A DNA stretch of 64,000 nucleotides, taken from Pseudomonas monsensis (lineage in GTDB: Bacteria > Pseudomonadota > Gammaproteobacteria > Pseudomonadales > Pseudomonadaceae). The notes under the pieces are model-generated. The model did no database searches. It was not told the DNA's origin and saw only the letters and a program-made list of their open reading frames with translations. How positions within the stretch are numbered: the first letter of the stretch is position 1; each line of letters starts with the position of its first letter. The position numbers and the translations under genes were made by a program. Shown piece after piece: positions 53,227 through 63,070 of the stretch. The stretch is from assembly GCF_014268495.2 (NCBI RefSeq), contig NZ_CP077087.1:5289001-5353000 (forward strand). Reading direction: 5' to 3'.

Positions 53227-56200
53227 ATGGAAAAAGTGCCCATGAGCCACACCACAGCGCCCACCGCCGAAGAGATCAAAAACGATCTCAACGCTATCGG
53301 CCATCATCTGTTCAATACACAAACACCGTTGCTTCCCGAACAGCAACTGAATCCCGAACAGACCTATCTGAAACGCCTCGACGCGCAACTGAAAACCTAC
53401 CGCGCAAGCTACTTGCAACGCAGCCGCGTGCTGTATCAGGCCCTGGAAAACAGCGATCTACAAAGCGATGAAGGCAAACGGCTGATCGCAACGCTGAAAA
53501 CCAGACTGGCCCCCCAACTGCTCGACATGGACCAGCGCGACCGGATCGACGGCAAACCCGCGAAAACCTTTCTGAACTATGACGCAGGCTTCACTGCCTT
53601 CGGCCACGAGGCAAGACAGGCCGTCACCGACCGCCTGCTGCACCCGCAGGCCGGCGCACTGCTGCAAAAGCTCGATCTGGCGCCGATGCTGCGTCCGGCC
53701 GTTTACGCGCTGCAGTTCACCTATCAAGACACCACCGTTGAGCTGGCCGGCGCCTTTGTCGTTATGGAAAAGGACACCCGCCGAGTCAATGACTTGCAAA
53801 CCGACCAGAGCATGGGTTACGCCCTGCTGTTCACCCCGACAAGAGGCATCGAGTTCTTCAACTCCCTTGCTGACCTCGACAACCAGTTGCGCTCGTCCCT
53901 GAACCAGCCAGGCGATAGGGAGGCGTTCATGCACATGCTGCCGACGCGCTATCACGCAGTGGGCGCAGCGGGGATCTGGCCGCTGCTGCTCGCACCGATC
54001 GACAGCAAACCCTTATTCGAACACACCTACGATGCGCTGATCGAAAAACGCATGCAGGATATCGAGCGCGCCCTGAGCTTCGCCGATAACCCGCAGCAAG
54101 ACCCCACGCGATTGCTCACCGCGCTGGAAAACGCAATTGCCGGCGCCCTGCCGGATCTCACGCCGCGCCTGGAATTACGCGCGCAAACCTTGTTCGAACG
54201 CCACCTGCTCTACAGCGCACCCGACTGGTACCGCAGCGCCAGCACCGCGCAAAAAACCACACTGGCGCTACATCTGCGCAACTACCAGCAGAAGCGGCAA
54301 CACCTGCTCGACCTGATGGAACCGGCAGGCAGCCTGAGGGGTGTGGCCCGTCAGCAATGGCTGGAACGCCTGAGCGAAGACCTGGAAATCGACGATCTCG
54401 ACCCGGAAAAGCTAAGCCTTTCGACCGAACGTCAAGTGCCGGGCTACGGCGTTTATGTGCATCAATCCAGTCTGCTCGAGCTGTCCTTGCGTGGCCCGCA
54501 CACCGGTGATGAGTTACCGGGCTCAGCGTTTTTGAACCACACCCGCCTCACCTACGATGACGCGCCTCTGCCGGAGACCTACGCTGACATAACGCCGGCG
54601 TGGCTGATCAGGCAAGCCCTGGACCTGCAGCCGCGGATTGACTTCAATCAGTTGCAAAAGACGCTGCTGGCCAAGCCCGCAATCAAACCGGCCATCGAGC
54701 AGTTGCTTGATCATCGTATCGTCGCCCTCGCTCACACGGCAGTGCTGCAAGGGCACTTGCTCGACAGTGACCTGCAACTGATCCAGCGCCTGCGTGACCG
54801 CAGCGATCCCCGCCTGCACGCCGCCGCCCTGTCGCTGCATGGCGCACAGTTGCAGGACTTGTGGGTGCTGCGCCAGAACGATGAAAGCGGTGCGCTCAAA
54901 CGGCTATTGCTGTGCACGCCAGAGGCGCCGCGCGCGCAACAATTCCAGGCCTTCGACAGTGAACGCGAATGCCAGACCCACTTGCTCGGCTGGGCCAGAC
55001 ACAATGATGGCGCCGAGAGCATGACCGGCTACCTGATCAGCCGTGCGCCCATGCGCTTTCGCGCAAAGCTGCGCCACGTATTGTCCGGATTGAGTTTCAA
55101 GCCTGAGGCACTGGAACATCAAAAGATCACCTTCGATCGCACCGGCAGTCATCTCGATTGCCTGCGGGCGATGGCCGAACATGTGCTCGCCACACGGATC
55201 GACGACTACGATTTCAGTACACCGGCGTGGTATCGCTCGACCACCGCCGCCAACCGCCGGAAGCTGACGACCCTGAGCCAAGACGCCGAAGGTGCCTTGC
55301 GCGCGTTCGACAACCACGCCTTGTCGGGCAGTCGCTTTCCGACGTTTGATGACTACGTGCACGAGCAAGCAAAAATCAGCTTGAACCAATTGCTCAAACG
55401 CACGGCCAACGATGTCGACCCGAATACCGTCTGGGCGTTCTCGCCAAGCTCCCTCGTGCACGCGTGGACGCCAAAACCGATGACTTACACCACGCTTTAT
55501 CGCGACGGCTACGCCGACGGCGTGGGTTTTTTCGATGAGAAGTTTTCCCGCTCGGCCCGCTTTCGAGGCCCGGAGGGCGTCGATATCAGCAACCTGACCG
55601 CACAGAATGTCGCACGCTCGGTCACCGGTGTCTGGATCGGCCAGCGCTACATCGACAAGGTCAAGGCTGAGCTGCAAAGTTCGACGAGCGGAGGCTACGG
55701 CTTCAGGCGCAACGCGACCCTGGCCATTACCCGGCTGCAGATGAAAACCGCCGCGCTGGAATGCCAGCTGCAAGGCCATATCGCCAGCCGCGATCTACAA
55801 TGGCTGGAGCAGAGTATCGACAGCATGGAGCAGACTTCCGGAGCCATCCGCACGACCTATCCGATTCACCGTTTGATGATCGACGGCGAATGGGTGATCG
55901 ATGCGTGGCTGTTCGGCCATGGCGACAACCCGGTGCTGCTCTACACACCCGACGCACCCGACGGCGTCGCCTTTCGCGAAGCGCGGCTGTTCAATTACCT
56001 GCTTCAGCAGCAGTCAGGCATGCTCGAATACCTGACCATGCGCGTCGGCGCCGGCGCCCGGAACAGGGTTCGCACGCACCTTGAAAACATCAAGAAAGGG
56101 CTGCCCAAAGACCTCTATAAAACCACCGCCAGCCCCGCACTTTACGACTCGACCCGGACGGTCGCAGCGGTCAGTGATCTGCGCGCGGCCCTTTACGACA

Positions 56201-58962
56201 TGAAGCTGCAACGTCGGATCGACGACGTTAACGCCACCACCACCCGCCGTGCGCAAATGATCGCCAGTCTGGTCTGGACCTGTGTCGAATGGGTTACCGC
56301 CATCGCCACTGCCCCGTTCCCCCTGCTGAGCCTGAGCAGCGGCCTGTTACTGGCTTTCAAGGACGCCATGCTCAGCCTGCACGCGTATCGCCAGGGTGAC
56401 CATGGCGAAGCATTCCAGCACTTTCTCGGTTATCTGTTCAACAGCGCCGGTGCGCTGCTGACCGACCTGCGTCCGGCACTGCGTTCACTCAAGGCCGTGC
56501 GCCTGCCTTTGCGTCAGCGCATCGCCAGCGCCAGTGTCAGCAACGATCCACAGGCGGTCATGACTGTGATCAATCAAGGGGCACCCGAACCTGAATGGGA
56601 TGGCATGCATGCGGTCTTTTTCAAAAACAAATTGTACTTTACCCCCAACAGTCCCGACCCATTCGGCCGTTACTTGCTCTATTGGCACAAGCCGGATTCC
56701 GCCGACCTTGTTTCTACCGGCATCCTGACCGAGCGCAACGCCGACGGGGTGATGGTGCGCAGCGGCTTGGCCGGCGGCGCGCCCAAATACCAGACCGTGC
56801 CCGAGACACCCGGTCCGCACAAGGTCTATGGCGTGGAAAGCAAATACCACCAGCACATCGAAGCGGTGATGAATCCGCAAATCCGGCAGAACATCCTCCA
56901 GCGCAGTCAGTACGATATAGCCCCCCGTACCGACCTGGTGGTCGAGGAACTCGCCTCGACACGCAGCGCCTACCTGAAACAGGTCGAAAAGCTCAGCACG
57001 GACGCCACCGCGCATTTCGCCGAAAGTGCTCCGCTGCCAGCCCGCGCCGAAGTCCCGCCAGTTGCCGACAACCTGTCATTTGCCCAGTTGATCGCCAGCG
57101 ACACCGTCAAAGGGAAAAACCTGGTGATCGGCGCCCAGCCCGGTTCGATCGCCAGCAAACAATTGCTGATCAGCAATCTGGACGCACTCGCGAGCAACGA
57201 CTTCAAGCGACTTTACGTGGAATACCTGGCGGGAGATGTTTTCCATATCAAGCTGGAAAAAATGAACAAGGGCGGAACCTGGAGACACATCAAAAAACAC
57301 CTTAAAGCCGTCGACCGTGCGCTGGGACATGAGGAAAACGCGGCGTTCTCTTATCTGGCACTGGTGCGTACCGCGCGCGAAAAGGGTCTGAAAATCCATG
57401 CGCTGGATGCGTCGACCAGCTACCAACTGGACGGCGCCCTGGTACTGGACGACGTTTCGCCATTGACCCCTCGCAGCAACACCTTGAGGAATTTCTATTC
57501 GCACAAGACGCTGGCCGCCGATATCGCCGATGCGCCTGAAGAGCGCTGGGTGGTCCTCACCGAACAATCACGTATGAGCACCTTCGACAACACCCCCGGC
57601 CTGGCCGACCTGCACGCGGCTGTTGCCGTGCGCGTGGAAGATGTCGCACTGGATCAGCCGGCACGCATCGGCCTCGATTCAGCCGGGGCCATCGCCGGCG
57701 ATGCGGCAGCCAGGGGCGATTATCGGGTGCAATGGCCAACGGCGTACAAGGCGCCTGAGCCCGTCTCCAGGCCCATAGCGAGCGCCTCCGTTGTCGACCA
57801 TTTCAGCGAATACGATATTGCGCCCTCCCTGCGTCACGATATCGCGCAAATGTTGCATCAACCCCGCGGCATGGATTCACGCTATTCCCCGACCTTACCC
57901 AATGAAAAACAGGCATACGATGCGTTCATCGCCAACCGCCAGCGGCTCCAGGAAAAGTCCCGGGACGCTTTTGCCCACTACACGCCCCCGGAAGCTGCCA
58001 CGCTCCCGACAATCACTTCAGACACCGCGTTCGACGCGTTTTTGGAGCAACTGGCCCGCGGACGCTGGAACCTGCTGCTTGGCGAAGCCCATGCAGACGT
58101 GTCGAGCAAAGCGCTGCTGAAAAAGTACATGAAGGCGCTCAAGCAAGCCGGGTATGACACGCTATACGTGGAACATCTGCTCACCGATTTGCACCAGGCC
58201 GATCTGGATATCTTTTATCGGACACAGCATATGCCGGACAGACTTAAGGCTTATCTGCACCTTCAGGACCGTGGCCACATGCCCCTCTATAAGGGTAACG
58301 ATACGTACACAGAAGTCTATCAGTTGGCGGCCAAGTACCAGATCCGTATCAGGGCACTCGATTGCACGGCGTCCTACCACCTCCAGGGTATGGCTGGCAA
58401 AGACGTCTCGCGAAACGAGATGTTCAGCTATTTCGCCACCCAAGTGATCGAAGCCGACCAACTGGCACACGGGCCGCATAAATGGATGGCCCTCATCGGC
58501 AATGCCCACACTAATTACAACCTGGGTGTGCCGGGTCTGGCCGATACCCTCTCGGCGATCAGTCTCCATGTACGCGACACCACTGCGGAACTGGCCAGAG
58601 GTGTCCACCACGGGATGTGGGAAGTGGTGACCGGCAGGCGCGGAGTCGATAGCCGGGCCTTGCGCAGCGATTTTCGAATGAACATGGCCACCGCCGGAAC
58701 GCAAACGCCAGCCCCGACGCCGGCGGTCAGCCGCAGCAAACTGACCCTCCCCGGGATGTTCATGATCGAACATACAGGCACGGGTGGGCCCCGTCTGGTG
58801 CATAAGTCCAAGACCGGCGACATCGTTGTGACACCGATCCAGATCAATGACCAAGGCTTGCTGTTCATTGATCGCTGGGAGAAAAAAGATGAGGGTTTCA
58901 AATACCTACGGGAACTGATCGACATGCTGGTCCATGATGTGAATTTAACCGAGGTGAAATAA
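53227..58962 (+). CDS. giant toxin with two TIKI/ChaN/PMT-C2-like domains
   Basis: A 1911-residue protein without a signal peptide. The N-terminal about 1000 residues resemble the dermonecrotic-toxin/DUF6543-type region of Pseudomonas giant proteins. A hydrophobic stretch (about 1010-1090, e.g. TAIATAPFPLLSLSSGLLLA) may cross or insert into a membrane. The C-terminus holds two related domains. The second (about 1605-1790) keeps GEAH (Glu1620, His1622), YVEHL and GNAH (His1761), the pattern of the TIKI/EreA/ChaN superfamily, to which the C2 domain of Pasteurella multocida toxin belongs. The first (about 1290-1490) has GAQP and LTEQS at these places. The start may also be the ATG at 53242. A strong terminator follows; no immunity or secretion gene is adjacent. 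Confidence 0.8.
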   Translation: MEKVPMSHTTAPTAEEIKNDLNAIGHHLFNTQTPLLPEQQLNPEQTYLKRLDAQLKTYRASYLQRSRVLYQALENSDLQSDEGKRLIATLKTRLAPQLLDMDQRDRIDGKPAKTFLNYDAGFTAFGHEARQAVTDRLLHPQAGALLQKLDLAPMLRPAVYALQFTYQDTTVELAGAFVVMEKDTRRVNDLQTDQSMGYALLFTPTRGIEFFNSLADLDNQLRSSLNQPGDREAFMHMLPTRYHAVGAAGIWPLLLAPIDSKPLFEHTYDALIEKRMQDIERALSFADNPQQDPTRLLTALENAIAGALPDLTPRLELRAQTLFERHLLYSAPDWYRSASTAQKTTLALHLRNYQQKRQHLLDLMEPAGSLRGVARQQWLERLSEDLEIDDLDPEKLSLSTERQVPGYGVYVHQSSLLELSLRGPHTGDELPGSAFLNHTRLTYDDAPLPETYADITPAWLIRQALDLQPRIDFNQLQKTLLAKPAIKPAIEQLLDHRIVALAHTAVLQGHLLDSDLQLIQRLRDRSDPRLHAAALSLHGAQLQDLWVLRQNDESGALKRLLLCTPEAPRAQQFQAFDSERECQTHLLGWARHNDGAESMTGYLISRAPMRFRAKLRHVLSGLSFKPEALEHQKITFDRTGSHLDCLRAMAEHVLATRIDDYDFSTPAWYRSTTAANRRKLTTLSQDAEGALRAFDNHALSGSRFPTFDDYVHEQAKISLNQLLKRTANDVDPNTVWAFSPSSLVHAWTPKPMTYTTLYRDGYADGVGFFDEKFSRSARFRGPEGVDISNLTAQNVARSVTGVWIGQRYIDKVKAELQSSTSGGYGFRRNATLAITRLQMKTAALECQLQGHIASRDLQWLEQSIDSMEQTSGAIRTTYPIHRLMIDGEWVIDAWLFGHGDNPVLLYTPDAPDGVAFREARLFNYLLQQQSGMLEYLTMRVGAGARNRVRTHLENIKKGLPKDLYKTTASPALYDSTRTVAAVSDLRAALYDMKLQRRIDDVNATTTRRAQMIASLVWTCVEWVTAIATAPFPLLSLSSGLLLAFKDAMLSLHAYRQGDHGEAFQHFLGYLFNSAGALLTDLRPALRSLKAVRLPLRQRIASASVSNDPQAVMTVINQGAPEPEWDGMHAVFFKNKLYFTPNSPDPFGRYLLYWHKPDSADLVSTGILTERNADGVMVRSGLAGGAPKYQTVPETPGPHKVYGVESKYHQHIEAVMNPQIRQNILQRSQYDIAPRTDLVVEELASTRSAYLKQVEKLSTDATAHFAESAPLPARAEVPPVADNLSFAQLIASDTVKGKNLVIGAQPGSIASKQLLISNLDALASNDFKRLYVEYLAGDVFHIKLEKMNKGGTWRHIKKHLKAVDRALGHEENAAFSYLALVRTAREKGLKIHALDASTSYQLDGALVLDDVSPLTPRSNTLRNFYSHKTLAADIADAPEERWVVLTEQSRMSTFDNTPGLADLHAAVAVRVEDVALDQPARIGLDSAGAIAGDAAARGDYRVQWPTAYKAPEPVSRPIASASVVDHFSEYDIAPSLRHDIAQMLHQPRGMDSRYSPTLPNEKQAYDAFIANRQRLQEKSRDAFAHYTPPEAATLPTITSDTAFDAFLEQLARGRWNLLLGEAHADVSSKALLKKYMKALKQAGYDTLYVEHLLTDLHQADLDIFYRTQHMPDRLKAYLHLQDRGHMPLYKGNDTYTEVYQLAAKYQIRIRALDCTASYHLQGMAGKDVSRNEMFSYFATQVIEADQLAHGPHKWMALIGNAHTNYNLGVPGLADTLSAISLHVRDTTAELARGVHHGMWEVVTGRRGVDSRALRSDFRMNMATAGTQTPAPTPAVSRSKLTLPGMFMIEHTGTGGPRLVHKSKTGDIVVTPIQINDQGLLFIDRWEKKDEGFKYLRELIDMLVHDVNLTEVK

Positions 58963-58992
58963 ACATCAGGCGTGAACGGCGCATTGCCAACC

Positions 58993-59023
58993 ACCACCGG
59001 GCTTCACGGCCCGGTGGTTTTTT
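58993..59023 (+). terminator. rho-independent terminator of toxin gene
   Basis: ACCACCGGGC - TTCACG - GCCCGGTGGT is a perfect 10-bp stem followed by a T tract, 30 bases after the toxin stop. Confidence 0.93.
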
Positions 59024-59225
59024 ACAGTCGGATGCCGCCGCTCTGCGCCGTACTGAACAGGCCCAGCCCAAGGGGTGAAAACGCCTTGCGGGCGGCGTTC
59101 AGAAGGTCGTCAGGTGCAGAGAAACCCTGTCAAAACCCTGAACACACAAACAGAAACACCCCCCCCATTGAAACCACCCCAAGCCTGCCCCATCTAAGAC
59201 CCATACCCCATTGCGCAGGTGCCCC

Positions 59226-61643
59226 ATGAGCGACCAGCAAGAATTCCCGGAAAACCCAGACGACTACACCGAAGCCGAACACATCGAACACACCTCCTCC
59301 GGCAAAGGCCTCGCCCTGCCCGGCCAGAACCTGCCGGACAAGGTCTACATCATCCCGATCCACAACCGGCCATTCTTCCCGGCGCAAGTCCTGCCGGTCA
59401 TCGTCAACGAAGAACCCTGGGCCGAAACCCTCGAACTGGTCAGCAAATCCGAACACCACTCGCTGGCCCTGTTCTTCATGGACACGCCCCAGGAAGACCC
59501 GCGCCACTTCAACACCGGCGCCCTGCCGCAATACGGCACGCTGGTCAAAGTCCACCACGCCAGCCGCGAGAACGGCAAACTGCAGTTCGTCGCCCAAGGC
59601 CTGAGCCGCGTGCGCATCAAGACCTGGCTCAAACACCACCGCCCGCCGTACCTGGTGGAAGTCGAATACCCGCATCAGCCGACCGAGCCGACCGACGAGG
59701 TCAAGGCCTACGGCATGGCGCTGATCAACGCGATCAAGGAACTGCTGCCGCTCAACCCGCTGTACAGCGAAGAGCTGAAGAACTATCTCAACCGCTTCAG
59801 CCCCAACGACCCGTCGCCGCTGACCGACTTCGCCGCCGCCCTCACTTCGGCGACAGGTAATGAGCTGCAAGAAGTGCTCGACTGCGTGCCGATGCTCAAG
59901 CGCATGGAAAAAGTCCTGCCGATGCTGCGCAAGGAAGTCGAGGTCGCGCGCCTGCAGAAAGAGATTTCCGCCGAAGTTAACCGCAAGATCGGCGAGCATC
60001 AGCGCGAGTTCTTCCTCAAAGAGCAACTCAAGGTCATCCAGCAGGAACTCGGCCTGACCAAGGACGACCGCAGCGCCGACCTCGAACAGTTCGAGCAGCG
60101 CCTGGAAGGCAAAGTCCTGCCGGCGCAGGTGCAGAAACGCCTCGAAGAGGAAATGAACAAGCTGTCGATCCTCGAAACCGGCTCGCCGGAGTACGCGGTC
60201 ACCCGCAACTACCTCGACTGGGCGACGTCGGTGCCGTGGGGCGTGTACGGCGAGGACAAACTCGACCTCAAGCACGCACGCAAAGTCCTCGACAAACACC
60301 ACGCCGGCCTCGACGACATCAAGGACCGCATCCTCGAATTCCTCGCGGTCGGTGCCTATAAAGGCGAAATCAGCGGCTCCATCGTGCTGCTGGTCGGCCC
60401 GCCGGGCGTGGGTAAGACCAGCGTCGGCAAATCCATCGCCGAATCCCTCGGCCGGCCGTTCTACCGCTTCAGCCTCGGCGGCATGCGCGACGAAGCCGAG
60501 ATCAAGGGCCACCGCCGCACCTACATCGGCGCGCAGCCGGGCAAACTCGTCCAGGCGCTGAAAGACGTCGAAGTGATGAACCCGGTGATCATGCTCGACG
60601 AGATCGACAAGATGGGCCAGAGCTACCAGGGCGACCCGGCCTCGGCGCTGCTGGAAACCCTCGACCCGGAGCAGAACGTCGAATTCCTCGATCACTATCT
60701 GGACCTGCGCATGGACCTGTCGAAAGTCCTGTTCGTGTGCACCGCCAACACCCTCGATTCGATTCCCGGCCCGCTGCTGGACCGGATGGAAGTGATTCGC
60801 CTGTCGGGCTACATCACCGAAGAAAAAGTCGCCATCGCCAAGCGTCACCTGTGGCCGAAACTGCTGGAAAAGGCCGGCGTGTCCAAGGGCAGCCTGAGCA
60901 TCAGCGACAGCGCGCTCAAGGCCTTGATCGACGGTTATGCCCGTGAAGCCGGCGTACGCCAGCTGGAAAAGCAAATGGGCAAACTGGTGCGCAAAGCGGT
61001 GATGAAGCTGATCGACGACCCGAAAGCGGTGATCAAACTCGGGCCGAAAGACCTTGAAGGGTCGCTGGGTCATCCGGTATTTCGCAATGAACAAGTGTTG
61101 TCCGGCACCGGCGTCATTACCGGTCTGGCCTGGACCAGCATGGGCGGCGCGACCCTGCCGATCGAAGCCACGCGGATTCACACGCTCAATCGCGGGTTCA
61201 AACTCACCGGGCAACTGGGCGATGTGATGAAGGAGTCGGCGGAGATCGCTTACAGCTACGTCAGCTCGCACCTGAAGTCGTTCGGCGGCGATCCGAAGTT
61301 CTTCGACGAAGCCTTCGTCCACCTGCACGTACCGGAAGGCGCCACACCAAAAGACGGCCCGAGCGCCGGCGTGACCATGGCCAGTGCTTTGCTCTCGCTC
61401 GCGCGCAATCAGGCGCCGAAAAAAGGCGTGGCGATGACCGGCGAACTGACGCTGACCGGGCATGTACTGCCGATTGGCGGGGTGCGCGAGAAGGTGATTG
61501 CAGCGCGGCGGCAGAAGATTTTCGAATTGATCCTGCCGGAGCCAAACCGGGGTAATTTTGAGGAATTGCCGGATTATCTGAAGGAAGGGATTACTGTGCA
61601 TTTCGCCAAGAAGTTTGCGGATGTGGCGAAGATCCTGTTCTGA
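59226..61643 (+). CDS. lon: ATP-dependent Lon-family protease (AsrA-like second Lon)
   Basis: An 805-residue Lon protease. The N-terminal substrate-binding domain starts with YIIPIHNRPFFPAQVLPVIV; the AAA+ module has Walker A GPPGVGKTS and Walker B VIMLDEIDKMG. The C-terminal protease domain carries the Ser-Lys dyad Ser713 (DGPSAGVTM) and Lys756 (IGGVREKV). Lon degrades misfolded and regulatory proteins in the cytoplasm. The N-terminal extension (DDYTEAEHIEHTSSGKG) and the neighbouring chagasin and YhhN genes match the P. aeruginosa PA0779 (AsrA) locus as I remember it, so this is probably the second Lon rather than the clpX-linked one. The ATG at 59226 lacks a strong ribosome-binding site. 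Confidence 0.92.
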   Translation: MSDQQEFPENPDDYTEAEHIEHTSSGKGLALPGQNLPDKVYIIPIHNRPFFPAQVLPVIVNEEPWAETLELVSKSEHHSLALFFMDTPQEDPRHFNTGALPQYGTLVKVHHASRENGKLQFVAQGLSRVRIKTWLKHHRPPYLVEVEYPHQPTEPTDEVKAYGMALINAIKELLPLNPLYSEELKNYLNRFSPNDPSPLTDFAAALTSATGNELQEVLDCVPMLKRMEKVLPMLRKEVEVARLQKEISAEVNRKIGEHQREFFLKEQLKVIQQELGLTKDDRSADLEQFEQRLEGKVLPAQVQKRLEEEMNKLSILETGSPEYAVTRNYLDWATSVPWGVYGEDKLDLKHARKVLDKHHAGLDDIKDRILEFLAVGAYKGEISGSIVLLVGPPGVGKTSVGKSIAESLGRPFYRFSLGGMRDEAEIKGHRRTYIGAQPGKLVQALKDVEVMNPVIMLDEIDKMGQSYQGDPASALLETLDPEQNVEFLDHYLDLRMDLSKVLFVCTANTLDSIPGPLLDRMEVIRLSGYITEEKVAIAKRHLWPKLLEKAGVSKGSLSISDSALKALIDGYAREAGVRQLEKQMGKLVRKAVMKLIDDPKAVIKLGPKDLEGSLGHPVFRNEQVLSGTGVITGLAWTSMGGATLPIEATRIHTLNRGFKLTGQLGDVMKESAEIAYSYVSSHLKSFGGDPKFFDEAFVHLHVPEGATPKDGPSAGVTMASALLSLARNQAPKKGVAMTGELTLTGHVLPIGGVREKVIAARRQKIFELILPEPNRGNFEELPDYLKEGITVHFAKKFADVAKILF

Positions 61644-61649
61644 CAGAAA

Positions 61650-61828
61650 GCCCCTCACCCCAGCCCTCTCCCGGAGGGAGAGGGAGCTAATTGCGGAATA
61701 TTGCAGAAGTACGCCGACCTGAAGCTATGTCGCTGAATCCATAATCGACTAGGTTTTTCAGGTCGATGTTTGACACAAGACACCTCGGTCAGTCCCCTCT
61801 CCCTCTGGGAGAGGGTTAGGGTGAGGGC
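61650..61828. repeat. composite inverted repeat, CCCTCACCC/GGGTGAGGG family
   Basis: gcccctcaccccagccctct on the left and the complementary gagagggttagggtgagggc on the right, with additional internal inverted pieces (cgacctgaa / ttcaggtcg), make a 179-bp element. Half of it recurs at 19134-19215. It encodes the familiar spurious peptide SPLSLWERVRVRA and is not coding. Confidence 0.75.
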
Positions 61829-61901
61829 TTGGCGTTGTCACACTTTGTCTCATCTTCAGTTATGCTCGCCGTTCGTCACCAACGCCGGAGCTGCTGACCT
61901 T

Positions 61902-62294
61902 ATGTCCCCCACTCGCCTGTTTATCCCCCTCGCCCTTTCGTTGCTGGCCGCGTGCGCCACGCCGCCGAAACACAACGTGACCGTGGAAAAACAAAGCGAG
62001 TGCCCGGTCCGGCTCACCAACGGGCAAAACCTGATTGTGATGCTGCCAAGCAACCCGACCACGGGCTATCGCTGGGCCATTCAGGATTCGGCCGGTGGCG
62101 TGCTGCGTGCATTGAGCCCCGAGGTTTACAGCAATCCAGAAGACGCCGGCGTCGTCGGTGCGGCCGGCCTGTCGACCTGGCGCTTTCAGGCCTTCGCTCC
62201 CGGCACCGGGCGCTTGCGCCTGACCTCGCAACAGCCGTGGGCTCCGGAAGTGTTGCCGGTGGAAACCTTTGACTGCGCGATCTCGGTGAACTGA
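61902..62294 (+). CDS. chagasin-like cysteine protease inhibitor lipoprotein (I42 family)
   Basis: A 130-residue protein with a lipoprotein signal (SLLAAC lipobox, lipidated Cys17). The inhibitor loop NPTTGYRW is the L2 signature of chagasin, and GVVGAAGLSTWRFQAFAPGT supplies the L4/L6 region. Chagasins block papain-type cysteine proteases. It follows the Lon gene and precedes the lysoplasmalogenase by 2 bases. The long frame upstream of 61902 runs through a repeat and is rejected. Confidence 0.88.
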   Translation: MSPTRLFIPLALSLLAACATPPKHNVTVEKQSECPVRLTNGQNLIVMLPSNPTTGYRWAIQDSAGGVLRALSPEVYSNPEDAGVVGAAGLSTWRFQAFAPGTGRLRLTSQQPWAPEVLPVETFDCAISVN

Positions 62295-62296
62295 TC

Positions 62297-62932
62297 GTGG
62301 GCTGGCTGATTCTGGCGCTGATGGGCGCGGTGACGTATCTCTACGGCCTGAGTACCCATGCGGCGCTGCTCTGCCTGTTGGTCAAACCGTTGCCGGTGTT
62401 GGCGCTGCTCGGCTGGTTGCACGATGCGCCGCCCGGTGACTATCGGCGCTGGATCAGCCTGGGTCTGATTTTCTCACTGCTCGGTGACGTGTTGCTGGCG
62501 TGGCCGGGAGACCTGTTTGTGTTCGGCCTCGGTGCGTTTCTGGTCGCGCATCTGGCTTATCTGAAGGCTTATCTGAGTGACTGCAAGCGTCTGGCGGTGT
62601 TGCCGTTGGTGCTCGCCCTCGGAGTTGGCGCGGTATTGCTGGGACTTCTGATTTCCAGCGGTCTGGGGCCGTTGCTGGTGCCGGTGATCGTTTACGGCAC
62701 GGCGATCAGCGCAATGCTCTGGCGTGCCCTCGCTCGTCTCGGAACCGATGTGCCCAAGCGTTCGGCGCTACTGGCGGCGGGGGGTGCGCTGGCGTTTGTG
62801 TTCTCGGACAGCGTGATTGGCATTGACCGGTTTGTGTCGCCATTTCACGCTGCGCCGTACGTCATCATCCTCAGCTACTGGCTGGGCCAGTGGGGCATTG
62901 CGGCCTCCGCCTTCTCCCAGACCAAACGCTGA
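62297..62932 (+). CDS. YhhN-family lysoplasmalogenase-like membrane protein
   Basis: A 211-residue protein with eight hydrophobic helices (for example GWLILALMGAVTYLYGLSTH and LGLIFSLLGDVLLAWPGDLF). The motif GDVLLAWPGDLF and a later AFVFSDSVIGIDRF fit YhhN/TMEM86 proteins, which hydrolyse lysoplasmalogens in animals; the bacterial role is not established. The start is a GTG at 62297, two bases after the chagasin stop, implying translational coupling. Confidence 0.87.
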   Translation: MGWLILALMGAVTYLYGLSTHAALLCLLVKPLPVLALLGWLHDAPPGDYRRWISLGLIFSLLGDVLLAWPGDLFVFGLGAFLVAHLAYLKAYLSDCKRLAVLPLVLALGVGAVLLGLLISSGLGPLLVPVIVYGTAISAMLWRALARLGTDVPKRSALLAAGGALAFVFSDSVIGIDRFVSPFHAAPYVIILSYWLGQWGIAASAFSQTKR

Positions 62933-62938
62933 ATAACT

Positions 62939-63070
62939 GTGGCGAGGGGATTTATCCCCGATGGGCTGCGAAGCGGCCCCTAAAACCTGCCAGCAATGTG
63001 TATCAGACCTATCGCATGCACAGGTTCTACGACTGCTTCGCAGCCGAGCGGGGATAAATCCCCTCGCCAC
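62939..63070. repeat. REPIN, GTGGCGAGGGGATTTATCCCC family
   Basis: A 132-bp inverted element with the arms of the RAYT-linked family (26684, 27281, 28064, 45613) and a divergent interior. It separates the lysoplasmalogenase gene from cmoA. Confidence 0.9.

Noticed and set aside
61770..61901. N-terminal extension of the chagasin gene
   Set aside because: Encoded by the CCCTCTCCC repeat; the ATG at 61902 starts a proper lipoprotein signal.
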